A stretch of DNA of 44,926 nt. Origin: a virus. The stretch spans positions 1-44,926 of the IMG/VR virus record IMGVR_UViG_3300045911_000134; one strand, written 5' to 3'. Positions within the stretch are counted from its first letter, which is position 1. Each line of letters starts with the position of its first letter. The notes under the pieces are model-generated. The model saw nothing but the letters and a program-made list of their open reading frames with translations. It did not search any database and had not been told where the DNA came from. Position numbers and translations under genes: made by a program. This document shows positions 15,642 to 22,769 of this stretch, piece after piece.

Positions 15642-16306
15642 CGTGTTTGTGTGTATTGTTGTTCTTGTTGTGATTTTGAAAGTAGCTTCTGTGAAGCAAG
15701 AACTTTCAGCATCTTCGCAAGTGCCTCCGTTGTTTTGAAAACTTCACGTCCTTTTTCCAAGGGATTTTTGCCAGGCTCAAGTCCGATGGCAATGAGTAGC
15801 TGGCCGCAATACTCCGCGGCACTGCGTTCACTAAACCTGCCGGCGACCAGTAATTCAATGAAGCGATGCGCAGGTATGACGTTGACCAACCTGTTGTTGT
15901 AGCCCCATTCAGCGACCAATTCATTGTACGCCGAAAGGGTTTCGGGCCAGTCCCAGTTTCCACCCACTTCAAGCCCGCTTGGATCGTCTCCATTCAGTTC
16001 GCACAGGGCAGTGGCAATAGCCTTGTAAAAAGCTCCATGGCTTGTTGATCTTTCGCGCGAAAGGTCATACGCGTAGGAGCAGCACCACAGCGTCATATCT
16101 TTTCCGTTGATGTGCCAGTTGTAGTCGTTCATCCGGCCTTGACATTCGCCCGTCAACTTTGCCGACCATCCCGACCAGTCCATTTCCATAGGATTCCTGA
16201 GAGGCGGATTGCCTGTCGGTATTTCCCCGAATGAGTTGTCTTCAGGCGGCGCCACCTTCATGTGGGCTGTGCTGATGAAGTGCCCGTCCGACAAGCGCAC
16301 TATCAT
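15602..16306 (-). CDS. Hypothetical protein in an AT-richer segment
   Basis: A 234-residue soluble protein (MIVRLSDGHFISTAHMKVAP...). It has Trp/Asp/Asn-rich stretches (NWDWPETLSAYNELVAEWGY) and a Lys/Gln-rich C-terminal tail. There is no Cys cluster, signal or membrane helix, and I do not recognise the fold. Its lower GC compared with the virion genes suggests recent acquisition. It is first in the run leading to the helicase and methyltransferase genes. Confidence 0.7.
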   Translation of the reverse strand: MIVRLSDGHFISTAHMKVAPPEDNSFGEIPTGNPPLRNPMEMDWSGWSAKLTGECQGRMNDYNWHINGKDMTLWCCSYAYDLSRERSTSHGAFYKAIATALCELNGDDPSGLEVGGNWDWPETLSAYNELVAEWGYNNRLVNVIPAHRFIELLVAGRFSERSAAEYCGQLLIAIGLEPGKNPLEKGREVFKTTEALAKMLKVLASQKLLSKSQQEQQYTQTRWNQRTKNTSTIF

Positions 16307-16329
16307 GGCTTACAGTTGTTGCGGTAGTA

Positions 16330-16641
16330 CTACAAGGAGCTGCGCAGACCAATTCGGCGATTGAGAAAGGCCTTGCGCATCACCGACGCGTTGATCACTT
16401 CGGTCTGACCTTGGTACCGCGTCTGGTCCTCCAGCTCATCCATAAGCTCCCGAAGCATGAGGCTCACCTCGGCCTCGGTATAGACGCGCTCGTGCCAGTC
16501 CGTGTCGTGTACCACTAAGGTGACACACCTGCTCCGCTGCGAGCTACCCCAACGGGTCTTCATCACGGAGCATATCAGTCCGGTGCTGTCACCAGTAAGT
16601 ACCAGCGGCTCATCAATGTAGCCCTCGATCTTAGTTGCCAT
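16330..16641 (-). CDS. Hypothetical small protein
   Basis: A 103-residue protein (MATKIEGYIDEPLVLTGDST...) with a beta-rich first half and a helical, acidic second half (LMLRELMDELEDQTRYQ). There is no membrane segment or motif I can name. It lies in the early small-gene run, 18 bases after its upstream neighbour. Confidence 0.65.
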   Translation of the reverse strand: MATKIEGYIDEPLVLTGDSTGLICSVMKTRWGSSQRSRCVTLVVHDTDWHERVYTEAEVSLMLRELMDELEDQTRYQGQTEVINASVMRKAFLNRRIGLRSSL

Positions 16642-16659
16642 CGTTCGTTGTGGTTGCGT

Positions 16660-16941
16660 TTATGGTTTCACTCGTGCAATGCGTGCAAGCCGGGCCACCG
16701 GTGCAAGGCGCTCGCGCAACCGCTTTGCCTCGCTTTCGCACAGTTGGTGGAACTCGGGCTTGGATGCGGTGCGCACGTGCACGCTGTAGTCGCTCAGATC
16801 AATGAACGCGGTGACGTCGATCGAACGACTGTCCATCACCGCCACACGGCCGCGCACTCTGTAGACGTACATCCGGGGTCCGTTGCGCGTGAACACCTTG
16901 CCGTCGATGCCCACGCTCTTCATAAACTGGTCAGCAATCAT
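16660..16941 (-). CDS. Hypothetical basic small protein
   Basis: A 93-residue protein (MIADQFMKSVGIDGKVFTRN...) with a beta-rich core and a strongly basic C-terminal helix (EAKRLRERLAPVARLARIA), which could contact nucleic acid. It overlaps the upstream gene by 11 bases. It is not recognised. Confidence 0.6.
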   Translation of the reverse strand: MIADQFMKSVGIDGKVFTRNGPRMYVYRVRGRVAVMDSRSIDVTAFIDLSDYSVHVRTASKPEFHQLCESEAKRLRERLAPVARLARIARVKP

Positions 16942-17137
16942 GGATCATGGTGTTGAGGCTGGCCCCAAGGTGGGCAAGCCCGTGTTCGAGTATGGCCTTT
17001 CGCGTCCGCAGGAACTCGTATCTCTTGCGCTGGAACTTGAAAGGCGGGAACGAGCGGTACATCTCATCCACCAGCGCCTCGTGTCTGGCTGCGGTGAACT
17101 TGATCCGATCGATGGTGTCTGCGGTCTGCCAAGTCAT
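16931..17137 (-). CDS. Hypothetical basic small protein
   Basis: A 68-residue helical, basic protein (MTWQTADTIDRIKFTAARHE...) with FPPFKFQRKRYEFLRTRK in the middle. It starts by ATGA overlap with the previous gene (17134) and overlaps the next by 11 bases. The basic aromatic core hints at nucleic-acid or protein binding, but there is no named family. Confidence 0.6.
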   Translation of the reverse strand: MTWQTADTIDRIKFTAARHEALVDEMYRSFPPFKFQRKRYEFLRTRKAILEHGLAHLGASLNTMIHDC

Positions 17138-17469
17138 AGCCCTTTGAGCTTTTGGTTCAACATTTCGATTTCGATTTCAGCGCGCTCCTCGATCGCTTTA
17201 CTCAGCATATCGACAAAGTCGCTGAACCGTTCGTAGGCAGCGCCGTGCGCAATGGCTATCTGCGGAGTTCCTTGAATGATCGCAAAGCTCAATGTGCCGC
17301 CAGCCGGGCCCTCCAAGGAAATGAACACGGCGATGTGCTTCACCTTAGTGGTCAAGGCGTCGTCGCCATTCTTCATGCGCACCGCTTCGTGTATCACGTC
17401 AAGCAACTGGCCGACGTTGTCCGCTTTAGGGTAGTTAAGTTCTCCGCCCATCTCAATTAACTTCTCCAT
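17134..17469 (-). CDS. Hypothetical protein behind a leader stem-loop
   Basis: A 111-residue protein (MEKLIEMGGELNYPKADNVG...) with a central beta-rich region (KHIAVFISLEGPAGGTLSFA) and a helical acidic C-terminus (MLSKAIEERAEIEIEMLNQK). No family is recognised. Its start lies 16 bases after a perfect 9-bp stem-loop (17485-17509) that may control read-through or translation. Confidence 0.65.
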   Translation of the reverse strand: MEKLIEMGGELNYPKADNVGQLLDVIHEAVRMKNGDDALTTKVKHIAVFISLEGPAGGTLSFAIIQGTPQIAIAHGAAYERFSDFVDMLSKAIEERAEIEIEMLNQKLKGL

Positions 17470-17484
17470 GGTTTCCGGGGTAAT

Positions 17485-17509
17485 GGGGGCTGGCCAAATA
17501 CCAGCCCCC
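17485..17509 (-). terminator. Stem-loop in the leader of the 111-residue gene
   Basis: GGGGGCTGG (17485-17493) pairs perfectly with CCAGCCCCC (17501-17509) around a 7-base loop. No T tract follows, so it may be an attenuator or RNA-stability element. The gene-free stretch around it (17470-17667) also has a second imperfect hairpin near 17637-17655 (CCGGGTG/CACCCCGG), plus an unconvincing 18-residue frame ending near 17528. Confidence 0.4.
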
Positions 17510-17667
17510 GGTCAATGTTCAGGCGTTTACCGACCCTCGGCCGAATGTCCTTTCAATTCAGCCAAGGCGAGCAGGCCCTCCATTCTTGTCGTGTTACTGA
17601 TGTTTCGGGTGACGGACTACGCGCCGTCTTGCGCCGGGTGCTCACCCCGGAGTTGAGCGTTTATCGT

Positions 17668-17934
17668 TCACCAGCTGGCCTCAGCTTGTGTGTATTCCAA
17701 CAGCTTGTTGATCTGGTCCTCAACCGCTCGGATGTCGCGGTCGATCAACGTCAGGTCATCGTGACCGGTGTGACGGCGCACGATCCGATCCATGATGCCG
17801 CGCCGTGTCCGTAGCATGCGGTCACGCTTCACCTCCAACTTGTTCGCCTCCATCACTCGGCGATGGGCCTCGGGCCTCGGGCAGTCCGAGGCAAGAAGCG
17901 TGAGCGCCGCGCTCATTGTGCTTGATCTCATCAT
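17668..17934 (-). CDS. Hypothetical small helical protein
   Basis: An 88-residue protein started at 17934 (MMRSSTMSAALTLLASDCPR...), directly after a CCCCAAACACCC leader and promoter cassette 1; upstream in-frame codons lie in the promoter and are not used. It is basic in the middle (KLEVKRDRMLRTRRGIMDRI) and helical at the end. It is not recognised. It heads the transcript from cassette 1. Confidence 0.6.
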   Translation of the reverse strand: MMRSSTMSAALTLLASDCPRPEAHRRVMEANKLEVKRDRMLRTRRGIMDRIVRRHTGHDDLTLIDRDIRAVEDQINKLLEYTQAEASW

Positions 17935-17969
17935 CGTGGGTGTTTGGGGTTTTTTGTTCTGTGCTAGGA

Positions 17970-18056
17970 CAAATATAAGGGCGCCGGATGTCTTTTTGCA
18001 ACACTTTGAGCATTTTATTTCCAAATTCTGGCGAGGGTTTCAGAGGGCTGAATGGG
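17970..18056 (-). promoter_or_regulatory. Promoter cassette 1 (copy of a three-fold repeat)
   Basis: The minus strand carries TATATTTG at 17977-17970 and TTGC at 18001-17998, 20 bases apart. Upstream is an A/T-rich block and a GAAACCC-CGCCA block shared with the cassettes at 22098 and 23483. It lies in the intergenic space before the 88-residue gene, whose leader reads CCCCAAACACCC. Confidence 0.7.
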
Positions 18057-18564
18057 GGCCATAATCCGATCCGCCATCGGCGGGGTATGTATCCATCGCA
18101 AGCGCACTCCTGACCCTTGACGCGTACTCACTCGGCGACTGCCACTCATCGCCCGGGCCAAGCGTGAAGCCCCAAAACTCCACCATCCATACCTCGACGC
18201 GGGTCAGGTACTCGCGGAACTGATCGGCCGTCACCTGCGCAAGCGACGGAACCAAGGTGATGTACTCGCCACGGTCCTCGCTCCAGTACGTCGTGCGCAG
18301 AAACCGATACTTAAGGTGCTCATGCACCCACTGCTCAGTGACCGGGCATCCATACTCATCCTCGACACCGGCATCGCTCATCGCCTTGTGCAGCGCGGGC
18401 AGTAGCACGCCTCTGTAGTAGTGGTGGAGGCCGGGCTTCGGCCTGTTGGCCCGCGTCATGATGCGAACCTCAATGCTCCAACCGTCAAGGGTAGCGAGCA
18501 AGTCACGCAGCGGCTTGCTCGTGAACTGCCCGCGTACCCATCGGGTGTAGTAGCGCACGGCCAT
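18040..18564 (-). CDS. Conserved-looking early protein, possible NinB-like recombination protein
   Basis: A 174-residue protein (MAVRYYTRWVRGQFTSKPLR...). The layout WSIEVRIMTRANRPKPGLHH then YYRGVLLPALHKAMSDAG and HEHLKYRFLR resembles a phage protein type next to recombination genes (YYxGVxxP, HExLK), sometimes called NinB-like; I am not certain. No membrane segment. Its start shares one base with the previous stop. The gene end overlaps promoter cassette 1. Confidence 0.55.
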   Translation of the reverse strand: MAVRYYTRWVRGQFTSKPLRDLLATLDGWSIEVRIMTRANRPKPGLHHYYRGVLLPALHKAMSDAGVEDEYGCPVTEQWVHEHLKYRFLRTTYWSEDRGEYITLVPSLAQVTADQFREYLTRVEVWMVEFWGFTLGPGDEWQSPSEYASRVRSALAMDTYPADGGSDYGPHSAL

Positions 18565-19124
18565 CAGTCGCGCTCGTTCTCAGCGTACTCGCCTTGTTCC
18601 TCGTTCACCAGCTGGTCGGGGTCGGTGATCGACGTCTGGGCAGGGCGCTTCGCCTTGCCGCGCAACAACGCCTTGACCTCAACCTCCACGGCCATCACCG
18701 CTTCCTCCAACTGGTCGGCCAGCGGGTAGCTTTCGTCCGAATCGTTGAACCTCACCAAACGGGCAAGCGCGGGGCACGCGTGTCCGGTGCTCAGAACCTT
18801 GTGGCCGTGGATCATCACGCCTTCGTAGTTCTTGCCGGTCTTCCAAAGCACGCCGCCGACCTTGTATTCATTGCTGGCGGCCTCAACTTCACGCTTTGAA
18901 CGCACGGTTCGAGCGTCGTACTCCTCGCGCTCGGTCAGCATCGCGTAGTGCGGTGCGAGCATCTTCATCGCTTCGGTCAAGTCATCGTGCGGCTCCACGT
19001 GCAAGGTGGCCTTCACCTCGGTCTCGATGATCTGCTCCTCATCGTTCAGCCGCCGATCCAAGTAGGTGACTGTGATACCCTTCTTCTTGATCGACAACGA
19101 CAGCACCTTCGGTTCGGTGTTCAT
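18564..19124 (-). CDS. Hypothetical early protein
   Basis: A 186-residue acidic protein (MNTEPKVLSLSIKKKGITVT...) with the segment HVEPHDDLTEAMKMLAPHYA near 42-61 and a charged C-terminus rich in Glu. Proteins of this outline occur in early regions of Bacteroidota phages beside recombination genes, with no known function. It is coupled by one-base overlap with the 174-residue gene, so the two are probably used together. Confidence 0.65.
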   Translation of the reverse strand: MNTEPKVLSLSIKKKGITVTYLDRRLNDEEQIIETEVKATLHVEPHDDLTEAMKMLAPHYAMLTEREEYDARTVRSKREVEAASNEYKVGGVLWKTGKNYEGVMIHGHKVLSTGHACPALARLVRFNDSDESYPLADQLEEAVMAVEVEVKALLRGKAKRPAQTSITDPDQLVNEEQGEYAENERD

Positions 19125-19134
19125 GGTGTTGACT

Positions 19135-19350
19135 TTATGCGCCCAGTTCGTGGAGGATCATCGCTGCGGCCTGAGCACGCCGCTGCGCGTCCATGATATC
19201 GCTTCCAATGGTCTGCGAGTAGTGAGATACCAGCAGGTCATGGCTGGCGGTATGCACCATCCACCTGCCATCAACCCACGCTTGCAGGATCATCCCGTTC
19301 CAGTCACACCGATAAACCATCGGTGTCGCGCGTCGCCACTCAAACTTCAT
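19135..19350 (-). CDS. Hypothetical small protein
   Basis: A 71-residue protein (MKFEWRRATPMVYRCDWNGM...) with a Trp-rich beta-like first half and a helical Ala-rich end (DAQRRAQAAAMILHELGA). It is soluble and not recognised. The 90 bases before it (19351-19440) hold no clear promoter. Confidence 0.6.
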   Translation of the reverse strand: MKFEWRRATPMVYRCDWNGMILQAWVDGRWMVHTASHDLLVSHYSQTIGSDIMDAQRRAQAAAMILHELGA

Positions 19351-19440
19351 CGAACAAGGTGGGTTGGGTGCGCTTCCGGTCTCCGCAATAGCGACGGCTG
19401 GTGGTGCGCCGATTTTATATGGTGTCTTTTGCTCAATGCG

Positions 19441-19590
19441 CTAAAGCAATTCCATTTCGTCATTCGTCACAAATGCGACGACGCTGGATCCGTTGGGAAA
19501 AACGAAGCGTATACGCACCCCGTCTTCCAGCTTTTGCACGATGTGATAGGTCCGGCAATTTTCGCGGTATTTGGCAATTTTGGCACGCAT
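19441..19590 (-). CDS. Small basic protein of 49 residues
   Basis: A short frame (MRAKIAKYRENCRTYHIVQK...) ending DEMELL, preceded by an A-rich leader (AAAAACACCACAAACGCC) like those of neighbouring genes. It alternates basic and hydrophobic residues with a beta-like middle (GVRIRFVFPNGSSVVAFVT). The competing longer frame on the same strand is Arg/Cys-rich and less protein-like. It sits just after repeat element copy A. Confidence 0.6.
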   Translation of the reverse strand: MRAKIAKYRENCRTYHIVQKLEDGVRIRFVFPNGSSVVAFVTNDEMELL

Positions 19591-19623
19591 GGCGTTTGTG
19601 GTGTTTTTTGTTTGAGCTAAGGC

Positions 19624-19699
19624 GGCAGGCCGGGGCGGTTGCGGGCGACCCTCGCGAGCCGCCCGCTCTCCGCATCACCTCTCACAGTCCTGCGGAGGT
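19624..19699 (-). repeat. 76-bp repeated 3' element, copy A
   Basis: This copy matches 22212-22287 at 74 of 76 positions. It covers the last codons (T-S-A-G-L-stop) of the sigma-like HTH gene and its 3' flank. It can form two stems: CTCCGCA/TGCGGAG around the stop codon, and GCGGGCG/CGCCCGC enclosing the palindrome CTCGCGAG. It may act as a terminator or RNA-stability element. Confidence 0.8.
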
Positions 19700-20098
19700 A
19701 TTGGTATTTGGGTTGTTCAACGCACGGCGACACCGCTCGACACGCTCTACGGTGATGCCCAGTATCTCAGCAATCTCCCGATCAGGTAGGTGCCGCATGT
19801 GATACACCTGCCGATGGAGCGGTGACATTTCCCGCAACCAAAAGTACCGGCGGGGCAACAGATGCACGAACGGCACCTCGACGGATAGCAGCTTGTTGGT
19901 CGCTTGGCTGTACAGTCGAGGACGGGTCATCACATCGGAACCATCCTCAACGGTACTGTGGGCCATGCTCACCAAGTGCTTGTCCTTGGCGATGGCCGCG
20001 ATGTCATCGATCGGCGTGCCCTTGTCAAAGTAGGTGCGATCCAAGCAGCCCCTCCGGTCTGCCATTAGCAAATATGCCGCTGTTCGGAGTCTGGTCAT
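19682..20098 (-). CDS. Sigma-region-4-like HTH protein
   Basis: A 138-residue protein started at 20098 (MTRLRTAAYLLMADRRGCLD...), 7 bases after the LRV gene stop. Residues about 90-125 form an HTH like sigma factor region 4 (MSPLHRQVYHMRHLPDREIA then EILGITVERVERCRRAL). The N-terminal 80 residues are unlike any sigma domain I know. Such small proteins often control late phage transcription. This genome has no other clear late regulator, so it is a candidate. It ends TSAGL, exactly as does the unrelated protein at 22270-22725, because both 3' ends lie in the repeated element. Confidence 0.65.
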   Translation of the reverse strand: MTRLRTAAYLLMADRRGCLDRTYFDKGTPIDDIAAIAKDKHLVSMAHSTVEDGSDVMTRPRLYSQATNKLLSVEVPFVHLLPRRYFWLREMSPLHRQVYHMRHLPDREIAEILGITVERVERCRRALNNPNTNTSAGL

Positions 20099-20105
20099 GG
20101 TTGTA

Positions 20106-20477
20106 TCACTTCTTTGGCGTGGAGGGGTGACGGGCTGCGGAATTGCGCACTCGCTCATCGCTATCCTCGACCAACCGCGCGAGCGCATCGGGTGGGGTGG
20201 ATGGGTTGCTGGCTGCGGCTTGTCGCACGTATCTGTTCTCATTCGCGCTGAGCTGCGCGAGAGCATCGGGAGGGGTCGATGAATTGAGGGCCACCAAGTA
20301 GCGCACGGCTGCACTCTCATCATCTGCGAGCTTTCGGAGCGCATCGGGTGGGGCGAAGTGGTTTTTGGCTATCGCAATACGCACCTTTACATCCTCATCC
20401 TCCGCCAGCCGCGCGAGCACGTCGGATGGCGTGAACGGGTCGTATGCCGCATACAGGCGGTCAATCATGTTGCTCAT
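20106..20477 (-). CDS. Leucine-rich-variant (LRV) repeat protein, shorter paralogue
   Basis: A 123-residue protein started at 20477 (MSNMIDRLYAAYDPFTPSDV...), behind a CCCCAAACACCC leader. From about residue 14 it has four or five 24-residue LRV units with the pattern PPDALARLAEDE-VR-AVA-NPST. LRV repeats form right-handed helical solenoids used for protein or nucleic-acid binding. The neighbour at 20564-21211 is a clear paralogue with more units. This copy lacks the Cys-containing N-terminal part. Phage proteins with LRV repeats are, as far as I know, uncommon. Confidence 0.8.
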   Translation of the reverse strand: MSNMIDRLYAAYDPFTPSDVLARLAEDEDVKVRIAIAKNHFAPPDALRKLADDESAAVRYLVALNSSTPPDALAQLSANENRYVRQAAASNPSTPPDALARLVEDSDERVRNSAARHPSTPKK

Positions 20478-20507
20478 GGCATCGTGGGTGTTTGGGGTTT
20501 GACTTGC

Positions 20508-20554
20508 TCCCGGCGGCCTATCGCTGGCCCGTGGCGGTCTGTTCCGCGCCGGGA
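20508..20554 (-). terminator. Stem-loop between the LRV genes
   Basis: TCCCGGCG (20508-20515) pairs perfectly with CGCCGGGA (20547-20554), with an inner GGCC/GGCC pairing. It lies just before the leader of the shorter LRV gene. With no T tract, it may modulate read-through. Confidence 0.35.
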
Positions 20555-20563
20555 AGTGTGGTG

Positions 20564-21211
20564 TCACTTATTGAGCGTGGAGAGGTTGCTTGCCGCGGCC
20601 CGTCGCACGTCTGCACTGTCATCCTCCGCGATCCTTGCAAGCACATTGGGGGGGGTGGAGGGGTTGCAGGCTACAGCGTGGCGCACCCCAATCATAGCGT
20701 CTACTGCGAGCCGTGCCAGCACATCCAGCGGCGTTGATGGGTTGTGAGCAACCGCGTAGCGCACACAAGATTCCTCGTCCTCCGCGAGCCTTGCAAGCAC
20801 ATCCGGCGGCGTTGATGGGTTGAGGGCTGCCCAATAGCGCATCCAGCGTATGTCATTCTCCGCCAGCTTGCGCAGCACGTCGGGCGGCGTGGATGGGTTG
20901 AGGGCTGCGGTATCGCGCACCCACGCCTCCTCATCTTCCACGAGCCGTGCGAGCACTGCGGGCGGTGTGGAGGGATTGCGAGCTGCGAGCCACCGCAGGT
21001 TTGCATCATTTTCCTCGGCGATACATGCGAGCACCTCGCGCGGTATGACTCTATTCGAGGCGCACCAGTATGCGTTTTTCGCTAGTACGGCGACGAACTC
21101 CGCATCGCTCCTTGCCTTGAGGAGCCGCTTGAAATCGCGCTCGCACGCCTTGGCATCCTTACAGCGCTGGATGATTTCATCGCGCTCCTCCTTGGTCAGT
21201 GTGGTGGTCAT
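20564..21211 (-). CDS. Leucine-rich-variant (LRV) repeat protein, longer paralogue
   Basis: A 215-residue protein started at 21211 (MTTTLTKEERDEIIQRCKDA...). The first 60 residues carry Cys in RCKDAKACERDF, YWCAS and LACIAEE. About six 24-residue units follow (NPSTPPDVLARLAEDEE-CVRYAVA), making an alpha solenoid. The founding LRV protein, from Azotobacter, has an N-terminal 4Fe-4S cluster; four Cys here make that conceivable but unproven. At DNA level the units are 72-bp near-repeats, so copy number may vary between strains. It shares a paralogue immediately downstream. Its role is unknown; solenoids of this type usually bind a partner. Confidence 0.8.
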   Translation of the reverse strand: MTTTLTKEERDEIIQRCKDAKACERDFKRLLKARSDAEFVAVLAKNAYWCASNRVIPREVLACIAEENDANLRWLAARNPSTPPAVLARLVEDEEAWVRDTAALNPSTPPDVLRKLAENDIRWMRYWAALNPSTPPDVLARLAEDEESCVRYAVAHNPSTPLDVLARLAVDAMIGVRHAVACNPSTPPNVLARIAEDDSADVRRAAASNLSTLNK

Positions 21212-21230
21212 CGTTGTGGGTGTGGTGATG

Positions 21231-21641
21231 TCAGGCAGCCACGGCATGGCCGAGCACGTAAACGATGTCTTGGTCAATCATCATGTCTATGCAGTAATCG
21301 CACTGGCCGCATGCGTTGCCATCTTCGTCCATGTGGTCGCACTCGTGGCCCTCCCAATCGTAGTTGGTTTTGTCGCCCCAGCGTCCGGTGGAGATATACT
21401 CGGCGGTGGTGTCGGTAACGATGATGTATTCCGGGCGGCTCGCCTCACCATGTGCCAGCACGTAGCGTTCGGCGTTGAGCACATCTACCGCCTCCTGCGC
21501 GGCCTCAATGGTATCGTACAGCATGTAGTCATCCGGGCGTGCGGGATCATCGCCGACGAACTCCACGGCGCGGTCCCCCGCGATGTCCGGGTAGTACATG
21601 CTGCGCAGTACGGCGATGGCGTATTTGGTGTCGGTGTTCAT
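21231..21641 (-). CDS. Hypothetical protein with a Cys-rich cluster
   Basis: A 136-residue acidic protein (MNTDTKYAIAVLRSMYYPDI...) preceded by the CCCCAAACACC leader. Near residues 98-120 lies HECDHMDEDGNACGQCDYC, with C, C, C-x2-C and His that could bind zinc. The first half looks alpha/beta. I do not recognise it. It sits between the HNH and LRV genes in the cassette 2 transcript. Confidence 0.65.
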   Translation of the reverse strand: MNTDTKYAIAVLRSMYYPDIAGDRAVEFVGDDPARPDDYMLYDTIEAAQEAVDVLNAERYVLAHGEASRPEYIIVTDTTAEYISTGRWGDKTNYDWEGHECDHMDEDGNACGQCDYCIDMMIDQDIVYVLGHAVAA

Positions 21642-21662
21642 GGTGTGAGAGGTGTTTGGGGT

Positions 21663-22067
21663 TTAGAGGCTGTTGATGGCTTTGGCTGCGCTACCACGGC
21701 GAGCGATCAATTCCTTGGCCTCGTCCATCGGCAGGGTGCGGCGGCGGCAGCGCTCGATGTGGCTGATGATGTCCTCGGCGGTGGTGCCGTGGTTGATGTA
21801 CTGGGCCACGCTTCCGGCGAATGCCTTCCATGCCCGGTTGCCGCGGCTGCTGTTGCAACGCAAGCAGCAGGTCACGAGGTTGTTCGGAGTATTCTCACCG
21901 CCCTTGCTCCAAGGCTTGAGGTGATCGAGCGTCAGCTTGGCGCCTTGCTCAACGCTGTCGCCGCAGTAGGCGCAGGCGAGGCCGTCGCGCAGGTAGATGG
22001 CGAGGCGCTTCTCTTGGCGGATCCAGTTCATCCCTACATGGGTGGCGGAGCGGTTCGTGCGGGTCAT
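21663..22067 (-). CDS. HNH endonuclease
   Basis: A 134-residue protein with a compact HNH domain: CAYCGD (about 32-37), LDHLKPWSKGGENTPNNL (47-64, with the catalytic DH and the N) and CCLRCNSSRG (67-76). The two CxxC pairs bind structural zinc. The remaining 50 residues are helical. It is not next to terL, so it is unlikely to be the packaging HNH; homing or host-DNA degradation are possible. It is the first gene after promoter cassette 2, with a leader ending AAAACACCTCTCACA. Confidence 0.88.
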   Translation of the reverse strand: MTRTNRSATHVGMNWIRQEKRLAIYLRDGLACAYCGDSVEQGAKLTLDHLKPWSKGGENTPNNLVTCCLRCNSSRGNRAWKAFAGSVAQYINHGTTAEDIISHIERCRRRTLPMDEAKELIARRGSAAKAINSL

Positions 22068-22097
22068 TGTGAGAGGTGTTTTTCTTTATCGCTGGGC

Positions 22098-22190
22098 CAA
22101 AGATAAGGGTACCGGATGTCGATTTGCAAGTATTTGTGCAACTTTTTTTACTTTCTCAGGATTGGCGCGGGTTTCAGAGGGGGTCGAAAG
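22098..22190 (-). promoter_or_regulatory. Promoter cassette 2 (copy of a three-fold repeat)
   Basis: The minus strand has TATCTTTG at 22105-22098 and TTGC at 22129-22126, 20 bases apart, preceded by GTAAAAAAAGTTG and GAAACCCGCGCCAATCCT blocks shared with cassette 3 and partly with cassette 1. It drives the HNH gene and the run below it. Confidence 0.7.
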
Positions 22191-22211
22191 GCCCTTTAAG
22201 GGAGTAATGGG

Positions 22212-22287
22212 GGCAGGCCGGGGCGGTTGCGGGCGACCCTCGCGAGCCGCCCGCCCTCCGCGTCACCTCTCACAGTCCTGCGGAGGT
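22212..22287 (-). repeat. 76-bp repeated 3' element, copy B
   Basis: This is the second copy of the element at 19624-19699, with two differences. It contains the last codons (T-S-A-G-L-stop) of the 151-residue gene, CCTCCGC/GCGGAGG pairing around the stop, and the GCGGGCG/CGCCCGC stem. It lies directly upstream of promoter cassette 2, where a terminator would be useful. Confidence 0.8.
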
Positions 22288-22725
22288 CTTTTTCATCAGC
22301 TCGGCCGCGTAGGCGTCGCACTCCTCCCGGGTGGCTGCGCTGTAGGGTGTGTCACCGCAGCGGCCCTCCGTGTAGTTCAGGTGCAGGCGGTTCAGCAGGT
22401 ACTCCTGCGCCTCCTCCTTGGTGTCGAAAGTGTCTACCAGTCGGTCACGCTTGACGGCGCTGTAGCGCCCCTCGCGCACCTCGTAGCGGGTGACCTCCTG
22501 CCACTCGTCGGATACGGTCTTGTCGGCGTCGTTCGGGTCGCTGTGCCACACTGGCACCTCTTCGGTGACCTCCTTGATGTACAGGGCTTGCGCCGGGTCG
22601 CCCTCGCAGAACTCGCGCAGGAAGGCGCCGAAGGTGGTCTCGCGGATCACAGGTGGTGTGTCCCGGCGCTCCTCCACGTAGTACAGGGGGCTGGCGAAAA
22701 AGTCGAGAGGCAGTTGCTTGTTCAT
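22270..22725 (-). CDS. Hypothetical acidic protein
   Basis: A 151-residue protein started at 22725 (MNKQLPLDFFASPLYYVEER...), just after a CCCCAAACACCCAC leader. It is rich in Glu/Asp/Tyr and ends KKTSAGL. The last five residues equal those of the HTH protein at 19682-20098 because of the shared element. There is no motif I can name; it is soluble. Confidence 0.65.
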   Translation of the reverse strand: MNKQLPLDFFASPLYYVEERRDTPPVIRETTFGAFLREFCEGDPAQALYIKEVTEEVPVWHSDPNDADKTVSDEWQEVTRYEVREGRYSAVKRDRLVDTFDTKEEAQEYLLNRLHLNYTEGRCGDTPYSAATREECDAYAAELMKKTSAGL

Positions 22726-22769
22726 GGCGTGTGGGTGTTTGGGGTTGTGTGTGGGGTTTAGATGCCAGC

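Noticed and set aside
20106-21100. Regular 72-bp repeats resembling a repeat array such as CRISPR
   Set aside because: The repeats are in frame, code for LRV units, vary between copies and have no constant-repeat/variable-spacer pattern. There are no cas genes.
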